NCBI GenBank assembly: GCA_963205525.1
Contig: CAUJJP010000002.1
Span: 1 to 6,140 of the forward strand
Source: Pseudomonadota bacterium
GTDB taxonomy: Bacteria; Pseudomonadota; Gammaproteobacteria; Burkholderiales; Burkholderiaceae
DNA length: 6,140 nt
Direction: 5' to 3'
Shown in pieces: positions 1 through 6,140 of this stretch. Under the pieces are notes generated by a model. That model saw only the letters and a list, made by a program, of their open reading frames with translations, was not told the origin of the DNA and searched no databases. A program made the position numbers and the translations under genes. Every line of letters begins with the position of its first letter. The first letter of the stretch is position 1.

Positions 1-503
1 AGGCGGGGGCGCTGGTGTTTGGCGGCGGCCACGTGGTGCTGCCGCTGCTGCAGGCGGGCGTGGTGGCGCCGGGCTGGATCGACAACGCCAGCTTCGTGGC
101 CGGCTACGGCGCGGCCCAGGCGGTGCCGGGGCCGCTGTTCAGCTTTGCCGCCTATTTGGGCGCGGCCATGCCGGCCGTGCTGGGGGGCGGCTGGGCAGGT
201 GGCTTGGCGCTGCTGCTGGCCATCTTTGCGCCGGCGGCGCTGCTGGTGCTCGGCGCCCTGCCGTTCTGGGCCTCGCTGCGCCAGCGCGGCGCGGTGCGGC
301 GCGCGCTGGCGGGCGTCAATGCGGCCGTGGTGGGCGTGCTGGGCGCGGCGCTGTACGACCCGGTCTGGACCAGCGCCATCCATTCGCGCGCCGACGTCGC
401 GCTGGCGCTGGGCGTGTTCGGCCTGCTGCTGCATGGGCGCTGCCCGCCGGTGCTGGCGGTGGGGCTGGCGGCGCTGGGCGGCTGGGGGCTGGCCGGGCCT
501 TGA
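1..503 (+). CDS. chrA: Chromate transporter, ChrA-type (CHR family), C-terminal part
   Basis: This is the 3' part of an inner-membrane CHR-family transporter gene; the reading frame is open from base 3 and the start lies upstream of the window. The visible 166 residues begin at the conserved FGGGH-VVLPLLQ motif (about residues 6-17) and continue to the GYGAAQAVPGPLFSFAAYLGA region (about 34-54), both hallmarks of the second CHR half in long-chain ChrA proteins. Hydrophobic stretches near residues 60-90, 103-118, 131-144 and 149-164 fit membrane helices. Family members export chromate, or are thought to, and full-length proteins have about 400 residues, so more than half is missing. The TGA stop lies 7 bp from the stop of the convergent methyltransferase gene. 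The family call is firm. Chromate as the actual substrate is inferred from the family; no resistance genes are visible beside it. Confidence 0.9.
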   Translation, partial: AGALVFGGGHVVLPLLQAGVVAPGWIDNASFVAGYGAAQAVPGPLFSFAAYLGAAMPAVLGGGWAGGLALLLAIFAPAALLVLGALPFWASLRQRGAVRRALAGVNAAVVGVLGAALYDPVWTSAIHSRADVALALGVFGLLLHGRCPPVLAVGLAALGGWGLAGP

Positions 504-510
504 GCGCGCG

Positions 511-1824
511 TCAGGGCGCGGCGGGCCCGCGCCGCGCCGTGAGGTCGAAGCGCAGCAGCCGGCATTCGATCGGGCCGTTCCACAGCGGCACGCGGCGCGA
601 CTCCTTCAGGCGCAGGCGGCCGGGCAGCTTGCTGTCGGGGGTCAGCAGCCAGGCGCTCCAGCCGGCGTAGTGGCTCTTCCAGTGCGCGGCCAGGCGGGTG
701 AAGAATTCGTCGCCGGCGTTGACGTCGGCCGCCGCCGTCGCGCCGCCCGCGGCCCGTCCGCGCGCCAGCGTGCCGGACTGGAAGGCCTCGCGGCCGCGCG
801 CCGGCTGGCCGGCCACGCCGGCGGCGGCGATGCGCTCGCCGTAGGGCGGGTTCATCAGCAGCACGCCGGGCGTGGCGCAGGGCGGCAGGCGCTGCAGCGC
901 GTCGCCGCCGCGCAGCTGCACGGCGTGCGCCACACCGGCGCGCTGGGCGTTGCGCTGGGCAAAGTCGACCATGCGGTGGGCGACGTCGCTGCCGAAGATC
1001 CGCACGCCGGGAGATTGCGGGTCATTTTGGCCCGCAGCGCTTGCTGGTCGAGCGCCAGCAGCTTCTTTTTTTATAGCGTTCCAGGTTGCCGCATCGAACG
1101 GCCCCAGGCGCTCGAAGGCAAAGCGCCGCTGGCCGCCGGCGGGCAGGCCCAGCAGCAGTTGCGCCGCCTCGATGACGATGGTGCCCGAGCCGCAGCAGGG
1201 GTCGTACAGCGGCAGCGGCGACACCGTGCGCGTGGCCGGCTGCCACCAGCCGCTGGCGGCCAGCATGGCGGCGGCCAGGGTTTCCTTCAGCGGCGCGTCG
1301 CCCTTGTCCTGGCGCCAGCCGCGCTTGAACAGCGGCTCGCCGCTGGTGTCGATGTACAGCGTGGCGTCCTGCGGGCCCAGGTGTGCCTGCACGCGCACGT
1401 CGGGCTGCTGGGTGTCGATGCTGGGGCGCACGCCGCCGGCCTGCTGGCGAAAGCGGTCGGCCACCGCGTCCTTGATGCGCAGGGTGGCGAAGTTCAGGCT
1501 TTTCAGCGGGCTGGCCTGCGCTGTCACATCGACGCGAAAGCTCTGGCGCGGGCTGAACCACTGCTCCCACGCCACGTCGCTGGCCAGGCGGTACAGCTCG
1601 TGCTCGTCGCGGTAGGGCGCGTGGGCCAGCTCGATCAGCACGCGCTGGGCCAGGCGGCTCAACAGGTTCAGGCGCAGCATCACGGCCCAGTCGCCGCGCA
1701 CGCGCACGCCGCCGCGCAGCGTCAGCAAGTCCTGCCCGGCCAGGCCGGTGAGGCCATGCGCCTCGTCGGCCAGCAGGTCCTCGACACCGCCGGCGCAGGG
1801 CAGAAACAGCGTCAGCGTGCTCAT
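511..1824 (-). CDS. THUMP-domain class I SAM-dependent RNA methyltransferase (RlmL/YcbY N-terminal-half family)
   Basis: Probable rRNA guanine-N2 methyltransferase of 437 residues, related to the first half of E. coli RlmL (23S rRNA m2G2445); the target base here is inferred. Residues 1 to about 160 hold the N-terminal ferredoxin-like and THUMP RNA-binding region. SPLKSLNFATLRIKDAVAD (105-123) and SGEPLFKRGWR (161-171) are family-typical. The SAM-binding motif is DPCCGSG (208-214), the acidic second motif is GSD (278-280), and the catalytic NPPYGER is at 325-331. The C-terminal LKESRRVPLWNGPIECRL (406-423) is also typical. Two oddities: residues 250-268 are encoded by a diverged copy of a 57-bp interspersed repeat, and residues 333-372 are an Ala/Gly/Arg-rich stretch between the catalytic motif and the last fold elements. 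The ATG overlaps the thioesterase stop as ATGA, and no good Shine-Dalgarno is seen, so translational coupling is likely. The protein is single-domain, without the RlmK half of E. coli RlmKL. Confidence 0.9.
   Translation of the reverse strand: MSTLTLFLPCAGGVEDLLADEAHGLTGLAGQDLLTLRGGVRVRGDWAVMLRLNLLSRLAQRVLIELAHAPYRDEHELYRLASDVAWEQWFSPRQSFRVDVTAQASPLKSLNFATLRIKDAVADRFRQQAGGVRPSIDTQQPDVRVQAHLGPQDATLYIDTSGEPLFKRGWRQDKGDAPLKETLAAAMLAASGWWQPATRTVSPLPLYDPCCGSGTIVIEAAQLLLGLPAGGQRRFAFERLGPFDAATWNAIKKEAAGARPASAAGQNDPQSPGVRIFGSDVAHRMVDFAQRNAQRAGVAHAVQLRGGDALQRLPPCATPGVLLMNPPYGERIAAAGVAGQPARGREAFQSGTLARGRAAGGATAAADVNAGDEFFTRLAAHWKSHYAGWSAWLLTPDSKLPGRLRLKESRRVPLWNGPIECRLLRFDLTARRGPAAP
1021..1077 (-). repeat. 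Interspersed repeat element, copy A, inside the methyltransferase gene
   Basis: Read on the minus strand, the element starts GCTATAAAAAAAGAAGCTGC and ends CCAAAATGAC. It contains an imperfect palindrome with GCGCT/AGCGC arms around a 9-nt loop. It aligns without gaps to copy B in rpoN at 34 of 57 positions and is read in the same codon phase, giving AIKKEAAGARPASAAGQND (residues 250-268). Its AT-rich codons (ATA AAA AAA GAA) contrast with the strongly GC-ending codons around it. From memory it resembles a short repeat very common between Comamonadaceae genes (GCTAT, an AT-rich tract, AGCTGCTGGCGCT, AAGCGC, then a terminal ATTTTGA-like end). The alignment is seen directly; membership of that family is recollection. 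Confidence 0.7.
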
Positions 1825-2276
1825 GGCATCACCGTCGCCGCCGCTTGGGCGCAGGCCAGCAGCTTGCGGTGAACCGGCCCGGGAATGGCGGTGACCCGGC
1901 GCGTGCCGGGGTCGATGAAGACGATGCCGGTCTTGCCGCGCGCCACCTCGCGGCCCTCGGTCCGCTCGGTCATGCGGAACACCAGGTCGAAGCCGTAGCG
2001 GTTGAAGTCGGCCGGCTGCATCTGCACGCGCAGGGTTTCGCCGTGGAAGGCCTCGGACTTGTACTGCGCCAGCATGTCGCCGACCACGATGGCGGCGCCA
2101 TCGACATGGCCTTCGCGATAGCCCAGCGCCTGGAAGAAGCGCAGCCGCGCCTCGGACACCAGGCTGAGCAGCTGGGCGTTGTCCAGGTGCCCGCCCTGGT
2201 TGACGTGGCTGATGTAGATCTGCAAGTCGGTGGCAAAGCCGAAGTGCGGCGGCAGGTCGAAGACGATGCGGGTCAT
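1821..2276 (-). CDS. Hotdog-fold acyl-CoA thioesterase family protein (4HBT/YbgC-like)
   Basis: A 151-residue cytoplasmic protein with the length and layout of a single-hotdog thioesterase. The segment YISHVNQGGHLDNAQLLSLVSEARLRFF (21-48) matches the start and long central helix of the fold, where related enzymes have a D-x-x-G-H-V-N-N-like motif. GETLRVQMQPADFNRYGFDLVFRM (79-102) and EVARGKTGIVFID (110-122) are the later strands. Family members hydrolyse acyl-CoA or acyl-ACP thioesters; the physiological substrate cannot be read from sequence. The position where many relatives have the catalytic Asp appears to be Asn26, so activity or mechanism may differ. The gene starts 13 bp after the rpoN stop, has no clear Shine-Dalgarno, and its TGA overlaps the methyltransferase ATG by 4 bp. 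It is therefore probably the middle gene of an rpoN-thioesterase-methyltransferase transcript. Confidence 0.82.
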   Translation of the reverse strand: MTRIVFDLPPHFGFATDLQIYISHVNQGGHLDNAQLLSLVSEARLRFFQALGYREGHVDGAAIVVGDMLAQYKSEAFHGETLRVQMQPADFNRYGFDLVFRMTERTEGREVARGKTGIVFIDPGTRRVTAIPGPVHRKLLACAQAAATVMP

Positions 2277-2289
2277 GGTGTGAACGTGC

Positions 2290-3855
<1,566 letters not shown>

Positions 3856-3942
3856 GCCAACTCGGTATGCGCCTGCGATGCGTACCGTTTCCGATCCAGC
3901 CAGTCCATGAATCGAACGGCCGCGGAGCAGGCCATGCCAGCG

Positions 3943-3978
3943 AACGCCATGCCCGGGCGTGTACCGGGCATCGGCGTT
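3943..3978. repeat. Strong palindrome (14-bp stem, one bulge) between lptB and rpoN
   Basis: The arms are AACGCC-ATGCCCGG (3943-3956) and CCGGGCAT-c-GGCGTT (3964-3978), separated by a 7-nt loop; the only imperfection is an unpaired C at 3972. The octamer GCCATGCC occurs at 3931-3938 and again at 3946-3953. Palindromes with an ATGCCCGGG/CCCGGGCAT core recur as REP-like elements in many GC-rich proteobacteria (recollection). No T-tract follows on either strand, so it is not a standard intrinsic terminator. In an lptB-rpoN transcript it would form a stable hairpin about 90 nt upstream of the rpoN GTG. Confidence 0.65.
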
Positions 3979-4030
3979 GTCCCCCCTCGCGCAGCAGAGG
4001 GGGGAAGGCGCGTCAGCGCCTCAGGGGGGT
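3976..4030. repeat. Composite double-hairpin repeat element with C6/G6 tracts, lptB-rpoN intergenic region
   Basis: Two adjacent perfect hairpins are visible: CCCCCCTC (3981-3988) with GAGGGGGG (3997-4004) around an 8-nt loop, and AGGCGC (4006-4011) with GCGCCT (4016-4021) around GTCA. A second G6 tract (4024-4029) could compete for the C6 arm, so alternative folds are possible. This layout matches, from memory, a common intergenic repeat of Acidovorax and related genera (C-tract hairpin, AAGGCGC hairpin, CAGGGGG end). On the minus strand it begins 10 bases after the lptB stop and could affect 3'-end stability or partial termination, but it lacks a U-tract. Confidence 0.62.
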
Positions 4031-4039
4031 GCCCGTTGT

Positions 4040-4858
4040 TCACAGCCTGAAATGCTCGCCCAGGTAGACGCGCCGCACCTCGGGGTTGGCCACGATGTCG
4101 GTCGGCGTGCCGGTGGCCAGCACGCGCCCCTCGCTGATGATCACCGCGTGGTCGCAGATGCCCAGCGTCTCGCGCACGTTGTGGTCGGTGATCAGCACGC
4201 CGATGCCCTGGCTCTTGAGGAAGGCGATGATGCGCTGGATCTCGATCACCGCGATCGGGTCGATGCCGGCGAACGGCTCGTCCAGCAGGATGAAGCGCGG
4301 CTGCGTGGCCAGCGCGCGCGCGATCTCCACCCGCCGGCGCTCGCCACCCGACAGCGCCGGTGCCGGCGAATCGCGCAGCGACTCGACGTGCAGCTGCCGC
4401 AGCAGCTCGGTCAGGCGCTGCTCGATCACGTCGCGCCCCAGCGGGCGGCCCTGGGCGTCGACCTGCAGCTCCAGCACCGCGCGCACGTTCTCGGCCACCG
4501 TCAGCTTGCGGAAGATCGACGCCTCCTGCGGCAGGTAGGACAGCCCCAGGCGCGAGCGCCGGTGGATCGGCATGTGCTCGATGGCCTGGCCGTCGATGGC
4601 GATGCTGCCGGCGTCGGCGCGCACCAGTCCGACGATCATGTAGAACGACGTCGTCTTGCCGGCGCCGTTGGGGCCCAGCAGGCCCACCACCTCGCCGTTG
4701 ATCACGTCCAGCGACACGTCGTGCACCACGCGGCGCGCGCCGTAGTTCTTGCGCAGGCCGCGCACTTCCAGCCGGCTGTGGCCGCGCGCCGCCGGCGTGC
4801 CCGTCGGCGCGGGGGCGTCAAAGCGCGACGCCAGCGCTTCCAGTGCCGGCTCGCTCAC
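4040..4858 (-). CDS. lptB: LPS export ABC transporter ATP-binding protein LptB
   Basis: Cytoplasmic ATPase of the LptB2FG transporter, which extracts lipopolysaccharide from the inner membrane and drives it across the periplasmic Lpt bridge. In the 272 residues the ABC motifs are complete: Walker A GPNGAGKT (62-69), Q-loop Gln111 in YLPQEASIF, signature LSGGERRRVEIARAL (169-183), Walker B FILLDE (189-194) followed by PFAGIDP, and switch His226 in LITDHNVRE. The first ~28 residues (Ala/Pro-rich) precede the usual LptB start, so the protein exceeds the E. coli protein (241). The GTG start overlaps the lptA stop as GTGA and has a purine-rich GAAGGGG about 7 nt upstream, which supports this start. 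Coupling to lptA is expected. It is followed by the palindromic intergenic region and then rpoN. Confidence 0.97.
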   Translation of the reverse strand: MSEPALEALASRFDAPAPTGTPAARGHSRLEVRGLRKNYGARRVVHDVSLDVINGEVVGLLGPNGAGKTTSFYMIVGLVRADAGSIAIDGQAIEHMPIHRRSRLGLSYLPQEASIFRKLTVAENVRAVLELQVDAQGRPLGRDVIEQRLTELLRQLHVESLRDSPAPALSGGERRRVEIARALATQPRFILLDEPFAGIDPIAVIEIQRIIAFLKSQGIGVLITDHNVRETLGICDHAVIISEGRVLATGTPTDIVANPEVRRVYLGEHFRL

Positions 4859-5496
4859 CGGCCGGCCCCTTCGGGCAGCGCGGTGGCCGGGCGCAGCGGC
4901 AGCGCCGGCGCCGAGGCGGCGGGCGCGGCGCCACCGGACTGGCGCGGCGCCAGCGTGGCGCGCACGCGCCCGCCCGGCGCGGCCGACGGCGCCCCGGCGG
5001 TGGGCGCGCCATCCACCGTGTAGACCTCGGTGCGGTTGTTGTAGACGATCAGGCTGCCCAGCACCTGATCGAGCAGGGTGGCGCCCTCCAGGCGCCGCAT
5101 CTCGGCACGGCGGATCAGGCGCACCGTGTCGGCCTTGCTGTCGTATTCAATGGTCTCACCCTCGCCTTCGATGTATTCGTCCAGGCCCTCGCGCTTCTGG
5201 CGAAAGAAGGCGCGCTTGCCGGCCTCGGCAGACAGGGTGCCGAACTGGTTGCCGGCGCTGTCCTGGCGCACTTCCAGCCGGGCGCCGCGCATGACGATCG
5301 TGCCCTTGGTCACCAGCACCTTGCCGGTGAAGGTGGACAGCTGCTTCTGGTCTTCGTAGCGCAGCGCATCGGCCTCGATGTTCATGGGCTTGTCGCGGTC
5401 GGCGCGCTCGGCCCAGGCCGGCACGGCCAGACCCAGCAGCAAGGTGGCGCGGACCAGGGCGCGGCGTGGCGCGCACGGCAGGACAGGAAGCTTCAT
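4855..5496 (-). CDS. lptA: Lipopolysaccharide transport periplasmic protein LptA
   Basis: Periplasmic bridge protein that carries lipopolysaccharide from LptC to LptD/E. The 213 residues start with a signal peptide: basic n-region (RR at 11-12, R16), hydrophobic core about 17-27, and likely cleavage after AWA (27-29). An OstA/LptA beta-jellyroll domain follows, from about 35 to 162, with family-typical MNIEADALRYEDQKQLSTFTGKV (38-60) and a run of short beta strands. The last ~50 residues are a Pro/Ala/Gly-rich tail, probably disordered and longer than in E. coli LptA (185 residues total). The ATG at 5496 gives the correct signal peptide, although no good Shine-Dalgarno precedes it. It overlaps lptB by 4 bp. 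The usual upstream partner lptC is absent here; a terminated dsbA-type gene lies there instead, so lptA probably has its own promoter. Confidence 0.95.
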   Translation of the reverse strand: MKLPVLPCAPRRALVRATLLLGLAVPAWAERADRDKPMNIEADALRYEDQKQLSTFTGKVLVTKGTIVMRGARLEVRQDSAGNQFGTLSAEAGKRAFFRQKREGLDEYIEGEGETIEYDSKADTVRLIRRAEMRRLEGATLLDQVLGSLIVYNNRTEVYTVDGAPTAGAPSAAPGGRVRATLAPRQSGGAAPAASAPALPLRPATALPEGAGR

Positions 5497-5530
5497 GGCT
5501 AAGGCACGGTTTTTGCTTTAGTGACGGGTC

Positions 5531-5559
5531 ATTCTAAGCGGCGCCCATGCGCCTCGACC
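5531..5559 (-). promoter_or_regulatory. Candidate sigma-70 promoter for lptA-lptB
   Basis: On the minus strand TAGAAT (5531-5536) matches the -10 consensus at 5 of 6 positions, and a start about 7 nt later would give a leader of roughly 28 nt before the lptA ATG. The -35 is poor: TCGAGG at 15-bp spacing is the best I see. A small palindrome, GGCGC-ATGG-GCGCC (5540-5553), fills the spacer. A promoter is expected here because the dsbA terminator lies just upstream. The placement is inference. Confidence 0.35.
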
Positions 5560-5572
5560 GGTGGCTGGGCAT

Positions 5573-5597
5573 GAAAAATGCCCGCCGAGGCGGGCTG
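5573..5597 (-). terminator. Intrinsic terminator of the dsbA-type gene
   Basis: On the minus strand GCCCGCC and GGCGGGC (5589-5595 and 5580-5586) form a 7-bp inverted repeat around a 2-base centre, most likely a 6-bp GC stem with a TCGG-type tetraloop, followed directly by ATTTTT (5574-5579). This is the classical stem plus U-tract layout. It lies about 43 bp after the dsbA stop and separates that gene from lptA. Confidence 0.88.
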
Positions 5598-5637
5598 CTC
5601 CGGGGGCCGGCGTCCGGGCGGGCGGCGGCTCAGGCGA

Positions 5638-6140
5638 TCACTTCTTGCGTTCCTGCGCGATCAGGTTGTTGGCGATCTGGATCATGCGCTCGAAGCCGCC
5701 GGCCATCGAGCCGTCGGTGTAGTAGCGCCCGGCAATGCCCAGCGCCGGCGTGCCTTCGACGTGGTAGGCCTCCTGCAGCTGCACGGCGCGGCGCAGCTTG
5801 TTGGCGACGCCGAAGGACTTGTAGGTGGCCTCGAACTTGGCGCGGTCCACCCCCTGCTCGGCGATCCAGGGCAGCAGCACGTCGGGCTTGTCCAGGCGCT
5901 TGCGCTCGGTTTGCAGCGCCTGGAACACCTTCATGTGCACCGGCTGGTCGGCCAGGCCCATGGCCTCGAGCGCGTAATAGATGCGCTGCAGCGGCTCGAA
6001 GCTGCTCTGGAAGCCCACGTGCTCGCGGCGCACCGCCACGTCCTTGGGGGCGGCCTTCTTCCAGGCCTCGAACACCGGCTCGAAGTTCTTGCAGTGCGAG
6101 CAGCCGTAGGAGAAGAACTCGATCACCTCGATCTGGCCGG
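5638..6140 (-). CDS. dsbA: Thiol:disulfide interchange protein DsbA/DsbL, 5'-truncated by the window edge
   Basis: Periplasmic oxidoreductase that donates disulfide bonds to exported proteins and is normally reoxidised by DsbB. The visible 166 residues run from GQIEVIEFFSYGCSHCKNFEP, a thioredoxin-fold strand and active-site helix with the CxxC pair at residues 13 and 16 of the visible part, to a C-terminal helix ending AQERKK. The cis-proline follows Thr in VEGTP (127-131). An alpha-helical insertion domain lies between about 45 and 120. About 45 N-terminal residues, including the signal peptide, should lie beyond base 6140; a GTG at 6126 sits inside the domain and is not the start. The active site is CSHC where E. 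coli DsbA has CPHC, and the dipeptide tunes redox potential in this family. A strong terminator follows the stop. Confidence 0.92.
   Translation of the reverse strand, partial: GQIEVIEFFSYGCSHCKNFEPVFEAWKKAAPKDVAVRREHVGFQSSFEPLQRIYYALEAMGLADQPVHMKVFQALQTERKRLDKPDVLLPWIAEQGVDRAKFEATYKSFGVANKLRRAVQLQEAYHVEGTPALGIAGRYYTDGSMAGGFERMIQIANNLIAQERKK

Larger units (their letters stand above)
3856..4039. other. Intergenic region lptB-rpoN (184 bp), no gene
   Basis: This is the largest non-coding stretch in the window. The lptB-proximal half is filled by the two palindromic elements described separately. The rpoN-proximal part (3856-3942) has no convincing sigma-70 -35/-10 pair and no sigma-54 -24/-12 site. 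A 63-codon minus-strand frame crosses it but runs into the rpoN start region in another frame and is made of repeat-derived sequence, so it is not called. rpoN may be expressed by read-through from lptA-lptB or from a promoter I cannot identify. Confidence 0.6.

Noticed and set aside
515..538. Perfect 8-bp inverted repeat GGCGCGGC / GCCGCGCC with 8-nt loop at the convergent chrA-methyltransferase junction, as a shared terminator
   Set aside because: It lies inside the methyltransferase coding 3' end, has no T-tract on either strand, and such GC palindromes are frequent by chance at this base composition.
19..1872. Long + strand open frame of 617 codons across the chrA end and the methyltransferase gene, plus other long opposite-strand frames (for example 2308-3372 and 3959-5023)
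   Set aside because: Composition is Arg/Ala/Trp- or Gln/His-rich with no recognisable domain. These frames are the open shadows expected opposite GC-rich genes whose minus-strand products are clearly RlmL-family, RpoN and LptB.
3925..3940. Possible sigma-54 promoter (CTGGCATGGCCTGCTC on the minus strand) upstream of rpoN, suggesting autoregulation
   Set aside because: The spacing fails: the GG is followed by GC after 8 rather than 10 bases, and the TTGC block is absent.
3976..4039. GTTGT on both sides of the double-hairpin element (3976-3980 and 4035-4039), read as a target-site duplication
   Set aside because: Five bases are easily shared by chance, and the left copy seems to belong to the repeat itself. 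No transposase-type terminal repeats are seen.
6124..6126. GTG as the start of the dsbA-type gene
   Set aside because: The frame stays open to the window edge with family-like residues (GQIE), and this start would remove the signal peptide and the first strand of the thioredoxin fold.

Overview
The window is high-GC, densely coded bacterial DNA and looks like a betaproteobacterial chromosome, most likely Comamonadaceae (Acidovorax, Alicycliphilus or Ottowia type). The reasons are the protein sequences of RpoN, LptA, LptB and DsbA, the lptA-lptB-rpoN gene order, and two kinds of short interspersed repeat that I recall as typical of that family. No database search was possible, so the taxonomy is recognition only.

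Layout, left to right: (1) bases 1-503, + strand, the 3' part of a chromate-transporter (ChrA-type) gene. (2) It converges, with 7 bp between stop codons, on a minus-strand block that fills the rest of the window. In transcription order (right to left) that block is: a 5'-truncated dsbA-type thiol:disulfide oxidoreductase (5638-6140); a clear intrinsic terminator; a promoter-like site; lptA (4855-5496) and lptB (4040-4858) overlapping by 4 bp; a 184-bp intergenic stretch packed with palindromes; rpoN, encoding sigma-54 (2290-3855); a hotdog-fold thioesterase (1821-2276); and a THUMP-containing RNA methyltransferase of the RlmL family (511-1824) that overlaps the thioesterase gene by 4 bp.

LptA and LptB belong to the lipopolysaccharide transport machine (periplasmic bridge and cytoplasmic ATPase). 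Their linkage to rpoN is conserved in many proteobacteria. The usual flanking partners are not here: lptC is not upstream of lptA, and hpf/ptsN do not follow rpoN. The thioesterase and methyltransferase genes are probably co-transcribed with rpoN, given gaps of 13 bp and -4 bp.

The most notable observation is that the rpoN and methyltransferase genes each carry, in the same orientation and the same reading frame, a diverged copy of one 57-bp element (34 of 57 bases identical without gaps). The two peptides share the pattern AI...A.G..PA.A.G. I recognise the element as resembling an abundant, usually intergenic, Comamonadaceae repeat. Here it appears to have been absorbed into coding sequence at two variable protein regions. 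The methyltransferase copy also brings a run of seven A's, where slippage by one base would end the protein at the end of the repeat. I see no CRISPR array, transposase, tRNA, rRNA or phage gene. No wholly new multi-gene system is evident.
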